From positions 1 to 64,000 of the forward strand of contig DATAWK010000031.1 of assembly GCA_036267255.1 (NCBI GenBank): 64,000 nucleotides of DNA. The letters are read 5' to 3'. Origin of the DNA: DATAWK01 sp036267255. GTDB taxonomy: Bacteria; Acidobacteriota; Terriglobia; Terriglobales; Acidobacteriaceae. Of this stretch, positions 34,196 through 43,361 are shown piece after piece (within the stretch, counting starts at the first letter, position 1; each line of letters opens with the position of its first letter). Under the pieces are notes generated by a model. The model saw only the letters and a program-made list of their open reading frames with translations, was not told where the DNA came from and did no database searches. The position numbers were made by a program, and so were the translations under genes.

Positions 34196-36199
34196 TTACG
34201 CAGTCGCCTCGCGCATGACACGAAGCACGGTGATGTCGTCCTCCTGGCCAAACTGCTGGGCCACGGCGGCGATCTCCACGGCAGACTTATGCTGCAGCAT
34301 CAACTCGCCGGTGCGAGCAAAGCCGAAGAGTTCCTTGTGCTCATTCTGCGCCTCTACAATGCCATCGGAGATGAGTGTCAGCGTGTCTCCCTCGGCCAGG
34401 CGGAAACGCATCACAGGAAATTCCGCGTTCGCGACCGGGCCCAGGGGCAAGGAACCCTCCATCGCGATCTCTGCGCCGTTCAGGTACGGTGGCAAATGGC
34501 CGGCATTGGCCAGAGTCAATTCTCCATCCGGCGAGAGCAGCAGAGCGCAACAGGTAACGAAACCTCCCACACGCCCATGCAGCACACGGTTCAGATGCGT
34601 CAGAATTTCCGCAGGGTTATGCGTGGGATAATCGCGCAGAGCGCCGATGATCGTGCTTACGGTCATAGCGGCCTGCAAACCCTTGCCGCTCACGTCGCCC
34701 ACAACGACCAGCAGCGATCCGTCGTCCGCCGACTGCACCTGAAAGAAATCTCCGCCAACGCTGCTGGCGGGAAGATAGACGCTCTCGACGGCAAAACCTG
34801 GAGTACGGGGAGCGGTGGTTGGAACCAACAGCGACTGCACGTGCCGCGCCTGCTCCATCTCCAGCTTCCACTGTTCGCGCTCCCGCTGTGAGCGCAGAAA
34901 CCGCCGCACCAGCAGCACGGTGATGATGCCCAGTGAAAGGATGGCAGCAATCTGGCTGATGCTGATCACAAGCCCGAAGGGGAAGAACTGCACCTTCACG
35001 TGCAACAAGAGCAGCTCTTCCTGATAGAGCGAGAAGACCACGAGCACCACTGCTGGCAGCGCCAGCCAGCCTTCTGCCTTGTTCCTGCGAATGCCTTGAT
35101 ACGTTACCCACACCAGCAGCGCGCCCAGCAGCAGCTTGAGTACCACGGTAAGCGGCGAAAGCCAGACGGTGGCATGGACGGGAACCAGGTTGCCATAGAG
35201 CGGCGCCCGAAGCATGGCTGTGATGACAGCCAGCAGCAGCACCAGTGCCCACACGGTGCGGTGAAGGCGGCCCATATGATCGAGCCGGAACCAGTAGCCC
35301 CAGAAGAGCACCCACAGGCCGATGGATACAGGAGTCACGACCACATCCCGAAGAAAAAATACGGTAGTTCCGGTGATCCAAGCCGTGTAGTTCGACAGCA
35401 GAGACAAAATCACACCGCCCAGGATGGCCGCACAGGTGAGGCTCAGCCAGAGATAGGCCGGCTCCTTGCGATCCATCCAGAAGAGAGCCAAGGCTACCAG
35501 CAAGGCAAGCAGCAAAATTGCCATCTCAGGGAAATAGCCATACTGCGTGCGATTGGTAGCGTCCCAATCCAGTTGGAGCAGTGCAGCAATGGCGGAGGCA
35601 TGCCCCAGTACCGGCGGCGCGTGCAGGCCACCCGCGTCCGGATCAATCAGCGGCGTGGCGGCGTCCATCCACATACGGATGGCGATCGTCACCGGGCCAC
35701 TGCGGACATTCGCCGGCAGCGGAAAAGCCCGAGGCAGGGAGATGTATTCCGTGACGCCATGCGCCGTGAACTGGCCAAACTGCCCAATGAGCTGGCCATT
35801 CACATATACCTGGTAGGAATCGTCGAAATTGTCCGGCATCTTGAGCGCGAGCGCTCCCTGTCCTGTATTTTCTGCGTTGTTTTGTATATTGACGCGCAGC
35901 CGGTACCAGGCGTAGCCGGCGTAACCGCGATAGCCCCGCGCCGTCCATCCCGGTACATAACCGCTGGTGCCGAAGAATGGATCGTACGATCCCGGGAGTG
36001 GGGTCACGTCCATGGTGCCCCAGGTGGAGTCGTCCAAGCTGGGATCGGCCCAGGCCATGTCATCGCCGGTATGGAACTTCCACAGCCCGCTCAGCTCCGT
36101 GGTGGAGTTGCCCAGCACCACCTGCCTTTGCGCATGGGCATGCATGGAGATCGAAAAGAGGAGAAAAGAGGCAACAAATAAACGCCGGAGTCCGCGCAT
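34196..36199 (-). CDS. Membrane SpoIIE-type Ser/Thr phosphatase with an extracytoplasmic jelly-roll domain
   Basis: Signal-transducing PP2C (SpoIIE/RsbU) phosphatase, 667 aa. A signal segment (about 7-23) is followed by a periplasmic domain (about 28-200) resembling the sugar-binding jelly-roll of GH2-type proteins (LWKFHTGDDMAWADPSLDDS, WYRLRVNIQ, YQVYVNGQLIGQFG). Then come about seven membrane helices (210-430), a linker helix and the phosphatase (about 450-667). The Asp motifs are intact: VGGDFFQ, VVGDVSGKGLQAA, ISDGIVEA and QEDDITVLRV near the end. In known systems such phosphatases dephosphorylate anti-sigma-factor antagonists. No partner gene is near. It is divergent from the RNase J gene. 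Confidence 0.88.
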   Translation of the reverse strand: MRGLRRLFVASFLLFSISMHAHAQRQVVLGNSTTELSGLWKFHTGDDMAWADPSLDDSTWGTMDVTPLPGSYDPFFGTSGYVPGWTARGYRGYAGYAWYRLRVNIQNNAENTGQGALALKMPDNFDDSYQVYVNGQLIGQFGQFTAHGVTEYISLPRAFPLPANVRSGPVTIAIRMWMDAATPLIDPDAGGLHAPPVLGHASAIAALLQLDWDATNRTQYGYFPEMAILLLALLVALALFWMDRKEPAYLWLSLTCAAILGGVILSLLSNYTAWITGTTVFFLRDVVVTPVSIGLWVLFWGYWFRLDHMGRLHRTVWALVLLLAVITAMLRAPLYGNLVPVHATVWLSPLTVVLKLLLGALLVWVTYQGIRRNKAEGWLALPAVVLVVFSLYQEELLLLHVKVQFFPFGLVISISQIAAILSLGIITVLLVRRFLRSQREREQWKLEMEQARHVQSLLVPTTAPRTPGFAVESVYLPASSVGGDFFQVQSADDGSLLVVVGDVSGKGLQAAMTVSTIIGALRDYPTHNPAEILTHLNRVLHGRVGGFVTCCALLLSPDGELTLANAGHLPPYLNGAEIAMEGSLPLGPVANAEFPVMRFRLAEGDTLTLISDGIVEAQNEHKELFGFARTGELMLQHKSAVEIAAVAQQFGQEDDITVLRVMREATA

Positions 36200-36385
36200 G
36201 ACTGGGTTTGGCCGCCTGAAAACGACAGTGGACTGCTTGCGCGCTTTATATCATGCCGACTGCACGCCTGGATGGTTTTTATTGCCGGCGCGAATGTAAA
36301 CACAACCGCTCGACTTGGCCCGAATACGCTGGCGGCGCGATAGCCGCGAAGCATCCGCATGCTAGCATCAATACTTACAGTCAAA

Positions 36386-38047
36386 ATGATAGAAAACAAG
36401 CTGCAAATAATTCCGCTGGGTGGCCTGGGTGAGTTCGGAATGAACTGCCTCGCGCTGCGCTGGCAGGACGATATTATCGTCATCGACGCGGGCCTGATGT
36501 TCCCTGAAGAGGAGCTGCTCGGCGTCGATATCGTAGTTCCCGACATCAGCTATCTGATCGAAAACCGCAAGTGCGTGCGCGGCATCGTGCTGACACATGG
36601 GCATGAGGACCACATTGGCGGGCTACCCTGGATCCTGTCGGAACTGAACGTGCCGGTATATGGCACAGAGTTCACGCTGGCCTACGTGGACGGCAAGCTG
36701 GAAGAGCATAATCTGACGGACAAGACCGAGCTGATCGAGATGATACCGGGTCAGCCGTTCTCTCTTGGCCCGTTCAAGATTACGCCGGTTCGCGTGACGC
36801 ATAGCCTGGTGGACTGCGTGGCGCTGGCGATCGATACGCCTGTCGGCATGGTCATCCATACCGGGGACTTCAAGATCGATCTTTCGCCGACGGATGGACG
36901 TCCGTTTGACCTGCAGGCATTCGCGGAATACGGCAAGCGCGGCGTGCTAGCCCTGCTGCAGGATTCCACGAACGTGGACCGGCCTGGATACACGCCCAGC
37001 GAACGGGCCGTGATCCCGGCGCTGGATGAGATTTTTTCCCGCACCAAAAAGCGGCTGTTCTTCAGCTGTTTTTCGTCCTCAATCCACAGATTGCGGATTG
37101 CCACAGAATTGGCGTTCAAGCATGGCAGAAAATTGGCCATCGTGGGTCGCTCGGTTACGGATTCATTCGAGGTTGCGCAGGACTTTGGCTATATCAACGT
37201 TCCCGATGGGCTGCTGATCAACCACGGACAACTACGCGATATGCCGCGCGAGAAGGTCTGCGTGTTTATCAGCGGCACGCAGGGGGAGCCGATGTCGGCG
37301 CTTTCGCGTGCGGCAGTCGACAACCACAAGCATGCCAAGATCGAAGAAGGCGACACGGTGGTGCTCAGTTCCCGCGTGATCCCGGGCAATGAAAAAAGCA
37401 TCTTCCGCATGATCGACCATCTCTATCGCCGCGAGGCGCAGGTGATTTATGACGACGGCACGGCGGGGTTGATCCACGTAAGCGGACACGCCAGCCAGGA
37501 GGAATTGCGGCTGATGCTGCACATCCTGAAGCCAAAATTCTTTATTCCGCTGCATGGCGATTATCGTCATCTGAAGCGCCATGTTGAATTGGCATCTTCG
37601 ATCAGCGGCGTTGGGCAGACCATCCTGATCGAAGACGGAGATGTGCTGGAGGTCGATCGCGATTCCGCAAAGAAAACAGGCAAGGTCACCGTGGGCCGGG
37701 TTTGCATTGATTCCGGTTCTGCAGGAGATGTGGTCGAGGATCTTGTCATCCGCGATCGTCGCCACCTGAGTGAGGGCGGCATTGTGCTGCCGATTCTGGC
37801 CATCAATAAAACGACAGGACGGGTCGAAAGCATGCCGGAGATTGTGACGCGAGGATTTGCCGCAGCCGAACAATCGCTGATCGACGAGGCACGACTGGTA
37901 GTAGGGCGGACGCTGGAAGCGTCCAGCGCAGAAGAAAAAGCCGACTATGGCGTCATTAAAGAAAAAATCCGCCAGGATCTGAAGCGGTATATTCAGAAAA
38001 ATACCAGCCGCCGTCCGATGATTATGCCGGTCATCCTGGAGATCTGA
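36386..38047 (+). CDS. rnj: Ribonuclease J
   Basis: Metallo-beta-lactamase/beta-CASP ribonuclease with 5'-exo and endonuclease activity, acting in mRNA and rRNA processing. 553 aa. The metal motif HGHEDH is at about 72-77; HTGDFKID and the beta-CASP section with VFISGTQGEPMSAL follow, and the later HVSGHASQEEL and PLHGDYRHL are present. All key metal residues seem intact. ATG 36386 is preferred over the upstream ATG 36359 since family members begin with ENKLQIIPLGGLGE, though no clear Shine-Dalgarno is seen. Acidobacteria rely on RNase J and often lack an RNase E-dominant pathway; this is inference. The length matches RNase J (about 550-560). Confidence 0.93.
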   Translation: MIENKLQIIPLGGLGEFGMNCLALRWQDDIIVIDAGLMFPEEELLGVDIVVPDISYLIENRKCVRGIVLTHGHEDHIGGLPWILSELNVPVYGTEFTLAYVDGKLEEHNLTDKTELIEMIPGQPFSLGPFKITPVRVTHSLVDCVALAIDTPVGMVIHTGDFKIDLSPTDGRPFDLQAFAEYGKRGVLALLQDSTNVDRPGYTPSERAVIPALDEIFSRTKKRLFFSCFSSSIHRLRIATELAFKHGRKLAIVGRSVTDSFEVAQDFGYINVPDGLLINHGQLRDMPREKVCVFISGTQGEPMSALSRAAVDNHKHAKIEEGDTVVLSSRVIPGNEKSIFRMIDHLYRREAQVIYDDGTAGLIHVSGHASQEELRLMLHILKPKFFIPLHGDYRHLKRHVELASSISGVGQTILIEDGDVLEVDRDSAKKTGKVTVGRVCIDSGSAGDVVEDLVIRDRRHLSEGGIVLPILAINKTTGRVESMPEIVTRGFAAAEQSLIDEARLVVGRTLEASSAEEKADYGVIKEKIRQDLKRYIQKNTSRRPMIMPVILEI

Positions 38048-38105
38048 TACAAAGCGGTTTGCAACCAGGCATGGACGTAACTCTGTTGGAACGGGAAGCC
38101 TGAAG

Positions 38106-39257
38106 GTGTCTTTTCGTCGCTCGCGTTATATCGCCGCACGCTTGATTTTGGTTGTCATCGTTGCCCTTGGGGTTGAACTTCTACTGTTTTGGCCGCAAGC
38201 GCGTGCGCATCTGCAATCCGTGGCTCTTTTGTGGCAATTGAATGGGCTGCCCGTTCCAAAGCTGGCGCGACCATTCGCATCCTATCCACTGACAGTAAAG
38301 TCCTTCACGATTCTGACCTCGCAAGGGCCCACTCCGGTAATTCTATATATGCCGAAGTACAAACCGAATGCGCGGGGCGTCGTCCTGGTGCATGGCGTGG
38401 ATCACCTGGGCATCCGTTCCCCCCGCATGGTGGCCTTTGCCCGCTCGCTGGCGGCCTGCGGATTGCTTGTGCTGACGCCGGAACTGCCGGATATTCAGGA
38501 CTACCATGTCACGACGGGTTCCATTGCAACGATAGGCGATGCCGCCAACTGGCTGGCCAATACAATCGGACGTCCCGTCGGCTTGATGGGGCTTAGTTTC
38601 TCCGGCGGTCTGGCCTTGATGGCTGCCGCGGAGCCACAGTACGCAAAGAGCGTCTCTTTTGTATTCGCCGTCGGCGCGCATGATTCGATGCCTCGCGTGG
38701 CGAACTTTTATGTTACCGGCGAAGACGTGCTGCCGAATGGCACCGTGGAAAGTTTAACTCCGCACGAATATGGCTCGCTGGTGCTGGAGTATGAAAATCT
38801 GCAGGACTTTACCCAGCCAGCCGATACGGAAGCGCTGCGTGCCGCACTGCGTGCGCGCCTGCATGAAGACCCGGCTCTGGAGCAGTCCCTGGTTGTTCAA
38901 TTCACTCCTGCGCAAAAGGTTGAGTACGACCACATCATTCACACCCAGCAACAGGACCTGGCGATTGCGGAATCCTCTCGCAAGCATGAGGCTGAACTGG
39001 AGGCGGTTTCTCCGCATGGACACCTGCAGGATCTGCGGGTGCCGGTTTTTCTGCTGCACGGCAGGGACGATAACATCATTCCCTATGCGGAATCGGAGTG
39101 GTTAGCCAAGGACCTGCCAACGGGGACTTTGCATGCGCTGCTGGTCAGCCCGATGGTCGCCCACGTAGACATGGAAAAGGACCACAAACCAGACCTGATG
39201 GACAAATGGAGACTGGTTCATTTTCTGGCGCGGGTGATGGAGTGCGCAGAGCATTGA
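38106..39257 (+). CDS. Membrane-anchored alpha/beta hydrolase
   Basis: Hydrolase of the dienelactone/prolyl-oligopeptidase-like group, 383 aa, starting at a GTG. An N-terminal hydrophobic helix (about 9-28) probably anchors it, with the enzyme facing the periplasm. VVLVHGVDHLG is the first active-site strand, GLSFSGG (about 160-166) carries the nucleophilic Ser, HGRDDNIIP the acid Asp and MVAHVDM a plausible catalytic His. A long insertion between the Ser and the Asp (about 215-310) is predicted helical. The substrate is unknown. It follows rnj by 58 bp and may be cotranscribed. Confidence 0.75.
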   Translation: MSFRRSRYIAARLILVVIVALGVELLLFWPQARAHLQSVALLWQLNGLPVPKLARPFASYPLTVKSFTILTSQGPTPVILYMPKYKPNARGVVLVHGVDHLGIRSPRMVAFARSLAACGLLVLTPELPDIQDYHVTTGSIATIGDAANWLANTIGRPVGLMGLSFSGGLALMAAAEPQYAKSVSFVFAVGAHDSMPRVANFYVTGEDVLPNGTVESLTPHEYGSLVLEYENLQDFTQPADTEALRAALRARLHEDPALEQSLVVQFTPAQKVEYDHIIHTQQQDLAIAESSRKHEAELEAVSPHGHLQDLRVPVFLLHGRDDNIIPYAESEWLAKDLPTGTLHALLVSPMVAHVDMEKDHKPDLMDKWRLVHFLARVMECAEH

Positions 39258-39350
39258 TCTGCATCTAACGAAAAGGCACTGAGTCTGGGTGATACGCTTC
39301 ATATAAGCTCATCGTTTCTGAAAATGATCTAAAGTGAGGATGCACAGTTC

Positions 39351-40388
39351 TTGACTAACCAATCCATGTCCCCCACCACTGCATCGACGACAACCAGGCT
39401 GGTCACGCTGGACGATCTGCGTCGGGCAGCGGAACGCCTGCGTGGTGTTGCCCGGCAAACACCGCTGTTGGAAGTGGAGTTTCCGGAAATACCTCAAGCG
39501 GCAGGCAGCCGACGATTCTATCTAAAGGCAGAATCGCTGCAGCCCATTGGCAGCTTCAAACTGCGCGGCGCCTACAACAAAGCAGTATCGTTGACGGTAG
39601 CGGAACGATCCCGCGGGCTGATTGCCTACTCCAGCGGCAACCACGGACAGGGCGTAGCTTATGCCGCCAGAGCACTGGGCACGCGCGCGATCATCGTGAT
39701 GCCATCGAATGCTCCGACCATCAAACGGCGAGCTGCGGAGGCCCTCGGCGCGGAAATCGTCGTCGTCGGGCCAGCCAGCATGGACCGCAAAGTAAAGGCA
39801 GAGGAACTGGCTGCGCTGCATGGATATACCATCATTCCGCCTTATGATGATCCGGAGATTATCGCGGGACAAGGCACGTGCGGATTGGAGATTCTGGCCG
39901 AGCTGCCGGATGTCGATCTGGTGCTGGTACCCGTGGGCGGCGGCGGATTGGTGAGCGGCATAGCCGCGGCCATCAAACTGCAGCGGCCTGAAGTACAGGT
40001 TTGGGGCGTGGAACCTGAGATGGCCTCCGATGCAGCGGAGAGCCTGGCACAGGGCAGCATCGTTCGCTACTCCGCCGAGCAGACCAGCCGCACCCTGGCC
40101 GACGGGCTGCGAACACAGCAGGTTGGCGACTGCAACTTTCCCCATATGCGCGCCTTTGTCGATGGCATTGTCCGCGTCAGTGAAAATGAGATTGTGCAGG
40201 CGATGCGAGCGACGCTGTTTACCGCGCATCTGGTGGCGGAACCTAGTGGCGCCGTGGCGCCGGCGGCCATGCTGTTTCATGCACAGCAATTCCCAAAGGC
40301 GAAGAAAATTTGCGCCATCCTGAGCGGCGGGAATGTGGAGCCGGAGATTTTGACGCAGGTGCTGACTACGGAACTGGCTGCTCGGTGA
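39351..40388 (+). CDS. Threonine/serine dehydratase (PLP fold type II)
   Basis: Catabolic-type threonine or serine dehydratase, 345 aa. PLP Lys is in GSFKLRGA (about 68-75); SSGNHGQG (98-105) is the Asn loop, GGGGL (about 200) the phosphate-binding loop and SGGN (about 325-328) the last PLP motif. The sequence ends soon after this domain with no ACT regulatory domain, so it is closer to TdcB or serine racemase than to biosynthetic IlvA. The start is unclear: TTG 39351 has a GAGG about 12 bases upstream, ATG 39366 lies five codons later. No operon partner is obvious; a secreted SH3-like protein follows. Confidence 0.85.
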   Translation: MTNQSMSPTTASTTTRLVTLDDLRRAAERLRGVARQTPLLEVEFPEIPQAAGSRRFYLKAESLQPIGSFKLRGAYNKAVSLTVAERSRGLIAYSSGNHGQGVAYAARALGTRAIIVMPSNAPTIKRRAAEALGAEIVVVGPASMDRKVKAEELAALHGYTIIPPYDDPEIIAGQGTCGLEILAELPDVDLVLVPVGGGGLVSGIAAAIKLQRPEVQVWGVEPEMASDAAESLAQGSIVRYSAEQTSRTLADGLRTQQVGDCNFPHMRAFVDGIVRVSENEIVQAMRATLFTAHLVAEPSGAVAPAAMLFHAQQFPKAKKICAILSGGNVEPEILTQVLTTELAAR

Positions 40389-40415
40389 TTGGGATGCTGT
40401 AAGGATGTGAGCTGT

Positions 40416-41444
40416 ATGCGAATACAATCCAGTCTGCTCGTTGCCCTTTTTCTAGTTCCCGCAGTCCTGCCATGTGCTGCACAACAGCCGCAAAAACCAT
40501 CCGCGCCACCGGGAAAAAGCTATGGCGAACAGATGGGCCCCTACGCCACGGTGCTGACGCAGACAACGCTGTACGTACAGCCGGACAATACCTCTACGCC
40601 GGTGACGGTCGTCGAGCCGGGGCGCGAGATGAATATCTCCGAGCGTAACGGCCCGTGGCTGCGCGTATTTGCCAACACAGATGTCAATCAGGAACCGTCG
40701 GATGATCAGCCAGTGTTTGGCAACCCCGGAACGTTGCCACCTGCCTCCGGCTGGATACAGGATAAAGGCGTCATCTCCGACCAGACAACGAACGGCGCTA
40801 TGCTGCTGTTTGGTGCGGCCTCGGACGCCGAACACGAGGCCAGCGAGCCGCATCCACCAGCCCATGCGGCGAAAAATGCACAGCGGCTTTATCAGCGTGT
40901 CGCAGAATTTTTCCCAACGTCTCCGTTAGCGCCGGAGGCACAGTGGCGCGCGGCCGATATCCAATGGCAACTCGACAAGGAAGATAACTCCACACTGCCG
41001 TCGGCGCATGAAAAGGCCTACTATCTGCGCCCGCAGATCAACGATAGCGCCATGCACAAGCTGGAGCACAAATATCCCCACAGCAAATGGGCCGACCTTG
41101 CAGCCTGGGACATGATCGACAACAAACTCTGCGGTGCATGGCAAGGCTCGACCGACTGCCCGGAGCGCGAAGCGGCCATTTATGCCAGTTATGCGCATGA
41201 GCATCCCGACTCCCCCAAACTGCAGGAGGCTTTGTGGGAGGCAGCCTGGCGGCTGGCCGTGCTGAAGATTGAATACACGCAAAACGGCGATGCCAAGCGC
41301 GCCAAGCAGGCAGGCGACCGGGCGACAGATATGGCTCAGACCATTGAAACGAAATTTCCTGGCTCAGATTACGCTGCCCGCGCGACGACTCTGATATATA
41401 AGATGAATAACTCTCTACCTGTATTTGGTGAAGATCATGATTGA
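40416..41444 (+). CDS. Secreted protein with an SH3-like part and TPR-like helices
   Basis: 342-aa exported protein. A signal peptide (MRIQSSLLVALFLVPAVLPCAA) is clear from the ATG at 40416. After a Pro/Gln-rich stretch, residues 40-125 look like an SH3b-type domain (TVLTQTTLYVQPDNTSTPVT, then EPGREMNISERNGPWLRVFA, the usual SH3 rhythm). The second half (about 150-335) is helical with tetratricopeptide-like spacing (AQRLYQRVAEFFPTSPLAPEA, SYAHEHPDSPKLQEALWEAAWR, IETKFPGSDYAARA), recalling BamD/YbgF-type proteins. A cell-envelope or peptidoglycan-binding role is likely. The precise function is unknown. uppP begins 21 bp downstream, perhaps in one transcript. Confidence 0.72.
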   Translation: MRIQSSLLVALFLVPAVLPCAAQQPQKPSAPPGKSYGEQMGPYATVLTQTTLYVQPDNTSTPVTVVEPGREMNISERNGPWLRVFANTDVNQEPSDDQPVFGNPGTLPPASGWIQDKGVISDQTTNGAMLLFGAASDAEHEASEPHPPAHAAKNAQRLYQRVAEFFPTSPLAPEAQWRAADIQWQLDKEDNSTLPSAHEKAYYLRPQINDSAMHKLEHKYPHSKWADLAAWDMIDNKLCGAWQGSTDCPEREAAIYASYAHEHPDSPKLQEALWEAAWRLAVLKIEYTQNGDAKRAKQAGDRATDMAQTIETKFPGSDYAARATTLIYKMNNSLPVFGEDHD

Positions 41445-41465
41445 AGCAACTTTGCTGGAGGTTGC

Positions 41466-42338
41466 GTGAACGACTATGTCATGTCAGTGCTGTTGGGGAT
41501 TGTCGAAGGACTCACCGAGTTTCTGCCCGTTAGCTCTACGGCACACTTGCGCATTTCCGAAGCGCTGATGCACATCAGCCTGACGGATCCTTATTGGAAG
41601 ATGTACACCATCGTCATCCAACTGGGCGCTATTCTGGCACTGCTGTTGCTCTTCTTTCCGCGCATCGTGTCGCTGTTTCGCAGCTTTCCCCGGGGAGAAG
41701 ACAACCAACACACATTCTGGAATAACCCCGTAACGCTGACGGCTGTCGCGTTTGTGGTGACTTCGATTCCATCGCTGCTGCTCGTCAAGGTGATCGGCAA
41801 GCATCTGGAGAGCCTGACGATCATTGCCTGGTCCTTCGTGATTGGCGGCGTGATTATGTGGGTGGTGGATGTCGCAAGCGATCGACGCGACAACGATACC
41901 AAAGAAGTCGAACAGATGACGATCGGTCAGGCCATCTGGGTTGGATTCTGCCAGATATTCTCCGCAGTATTTCCCGGCACTTCGCGTTCCATGTCCACAA
42001 TTACGGGCGGTCAAATGGTCGGGATGACACGGCCAGCGGCACTGGAATTCAGCTTCCTGCTATCGATCCCAATCATGATCGCGGCCACCGGCTATGACCT
42101 GCTGCGGACGCTGCACCCGAAGCATTTGGCTGGGGCGGAGGCCATCTCTCCCCTGGTGATGACCGGGCATGAATGGGTGGTTCTGGCGATCGGATTTGTC
42201 GTGTCCTTCATCGTGGCGCTCGGCGTGGTGGAATGGTTCCTGCGCTGGGTACGCCATCACGGCTTTGTGCCGTTTGCTATTTATCGCATTCTGGCCGGCG
42301 TGGTGCTCTTTGCCTGGATTCATCATTGGATCGGCTGA
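41466..42338 (+). CDS. uppP: Undecaprenyl-diphosphatase
   Basis: Integral membrane phosphatase (BacA/UppP type) that recycles undecaprenyl pyrophosphate for peptidoglycan and other polymers; overproduction gives bacitracin resistance. 290 aa, seven or eight helices. The family signatures are complete: GIVEGLTEFLPVSSTAHL (11-28) and the second motif FPGTSRSMSTI (about 173-183), which carry the catalytic Glu, His and Ser/Arg residues. The length is slightly longer than the usual 265-280. The start is GTG 41466 with GGAGG four bases upstream. It converges with phoU across a 178-bp gap that contains an inverted repeat. Confidence 0.95.
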   Translation: MNDYVMSVLLGIVEGLTEFLPVSSTAHLRISEALMHISLTDPYWKMYTIVIQLGAILALLLLFFPRIVSLFRSFPRGEDNQHTFWNNPVTLTAVAFVVTSIPSLLLVKVIGKHLESLTIIAWSFVIGGVIMWVVDVASDRRDNDTKEVEQMTIGQAIWVGFCQIFSAVFPGTSRSMSTITGGQMVGMTRPAALEFSFLLSIPIMIAATGYDLLRTLHPKHLAGAEAISPLVMTGHEWVVLAIGFVVSFIVALGVVEWFLRWVRHHGFVPFAIYRILAGVVLFAWIHHWIG

Positions 42339-42413
42339 CGTGGGAAGGGTCGATTCCGAATCGGCGTAAACAAATCTTCTCAGGAAGACTTACGGAACAA
42401 CACGTAGCAGAGG

Positions 42414-42460
42414 GAAGAATCCAGAAAATCTTTTCTTAGCCATCACGGGCTGGATTCTTC
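42414..42460. repeat. 11-bp inverted repeat between uppP and phoU
   Basis: GAAGAATCCAG (42414-42424) and CTGGATTCTTC (42450-42460) are exact complements separated by 25 bases. The second arm is followed by ACTGCGCTCAGAATGACAGC, a sequence type that recurs in intergenic spaces of some soil bacteria. It may be a bidirectional terminator for the two convergent genes or a repeat insertion. Confidence 0.45.
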
Positions 42461-42516
42461 ACTGCGCTCAGAATGACAGCCCCTTCAGTCGCTCTTCCTC
42501 TGTGTACAGCGATCTC

Positions 42517-43188
42517 TCAATCGTTTGCGATGGCTAACTGATGGCGCACATCCGCGCCACGTACCCAAAAAATAACATCCTCGGCAATGTTGGTCGCGTG
42601 GTCGGCGATGCGCTCCAGATTGCGCGAAATAATGATGGTATTCAACGACTGCTGGCTCCATTCCGGATGCTCGCGCATCACCTCCACCAGACGCTGATGC
42701 GTTTCGCGGTTGATGCGGTCGACCGTATCGTCCATGGTGAGCACCGAGTGGGCCATGCCGGCATCGCCATCCAGCAAGGATTGAATGGATATGCGAATCA
42801 TCCAGCCGGTCAGCTCACCCATTTGACGCAAATCTATGGGCAGTTCGGCAGGCGGATGATGCAATAACTCCTCGGCACGTTCTGCTATGTTGACCGATTG
42901 GTCGCCAATGCGTTCGAGGTCGCTGTTGATCTTGATGACGGCGAGCAGGAAACGCAGGTCGATGGCCATCGGCTGCTCCATCGCAAGCAAATCGTAAGCC
43001 ATCTCATCGACAGAGCGCTCGGCTGCATTGATGGCTGTCTCGTTTTCGTGAACGTGATCCACCATAATAGCATCGCGCTTCAGGTAGGCGTCGAGTGCAC
43101 AATCCATCGACTGCTGCGCCAGCGCTGCCATGGCGAGCAGCTTGTCCTTTAACTCCGCTAGTTGTTGTTGAAAATGTATGCGCGGCAC
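42517..43188 (-). CDS. phoU: Phosphate-signalling regulator PhoU
   Basis: Negative regulator linking the Pst transporter with PhoR/PhoB signalling, 223 aa, all-helical. The two PhoU repeats show the family pattern around Glu/Asp-rich metal sites: DHVHENETAINAAERSVDEMAYDLL and LERIGDQSVNIAERAEE in the first, MDDTVDRINRETHQRLVEVM and RNLERIADHATNIAEDVIF in the second. The end (VIFWVRGADVRH) is typical. No pst or pho genes adjoin it, which is unusual, so its partners lie elsewhere. The start ATG has no strong ribosome site. Confidence 0.95.
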   Translation of the reverse strand: MPRIHFQQQLAELKDKLLAMAALAQQSMDCALDAYLKRDAIMVDHVHENETAINAAERSVDEMAYDLLAMEQPMAIDLRFLLAVIKINSDLERIGDQSVNIAERAEELLHHPPAELPIDLRQMGELTGWMIRISIQSLLDGDAGMAHSVLTMDDTVDRINRETHQRLVEVMREHPEWSQQSLNTIIISRNLERIADHATNIAEDVIFWVRGADVRHQLAIAND

Positions 43189-43327
43189 TGAGGCACCTCC
43201 CGTTACACTGTTGCTACTTCATTATTTCCTTATTGTGCAACAGATGTGCGGTTCCCGCGCGTCTAGTTTTGTTAAAACTCTTCACCGGGAATTCACACAG
43301 ACAATGCCAGAAATACATATTCCCAAA

Positions 43328-43341
43328 GGCGGAAATCCGCC
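43328..43341 (-). terminator. Possible short hairpin terminator after phhA
   Basis: On the minus strand GGCGG, a four-base loop and CCGCC are followed by TTTGGG. It lies 21 bp past the phhA stop. The stem is only five pairs and the T-run is short, so it is a weak call. Confidence 0.3.
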
Positions 43342-43361
43342 ACTCGCATGCAGCGAACTCC

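Noticed and set aside
35000..36181. 393-codon open frame opposite the SpoIIE phosphatase
   Set aside because: Antisense shadow with Gln/Arg/His-rich sequence; the phosphatase motifs are on the other strand.
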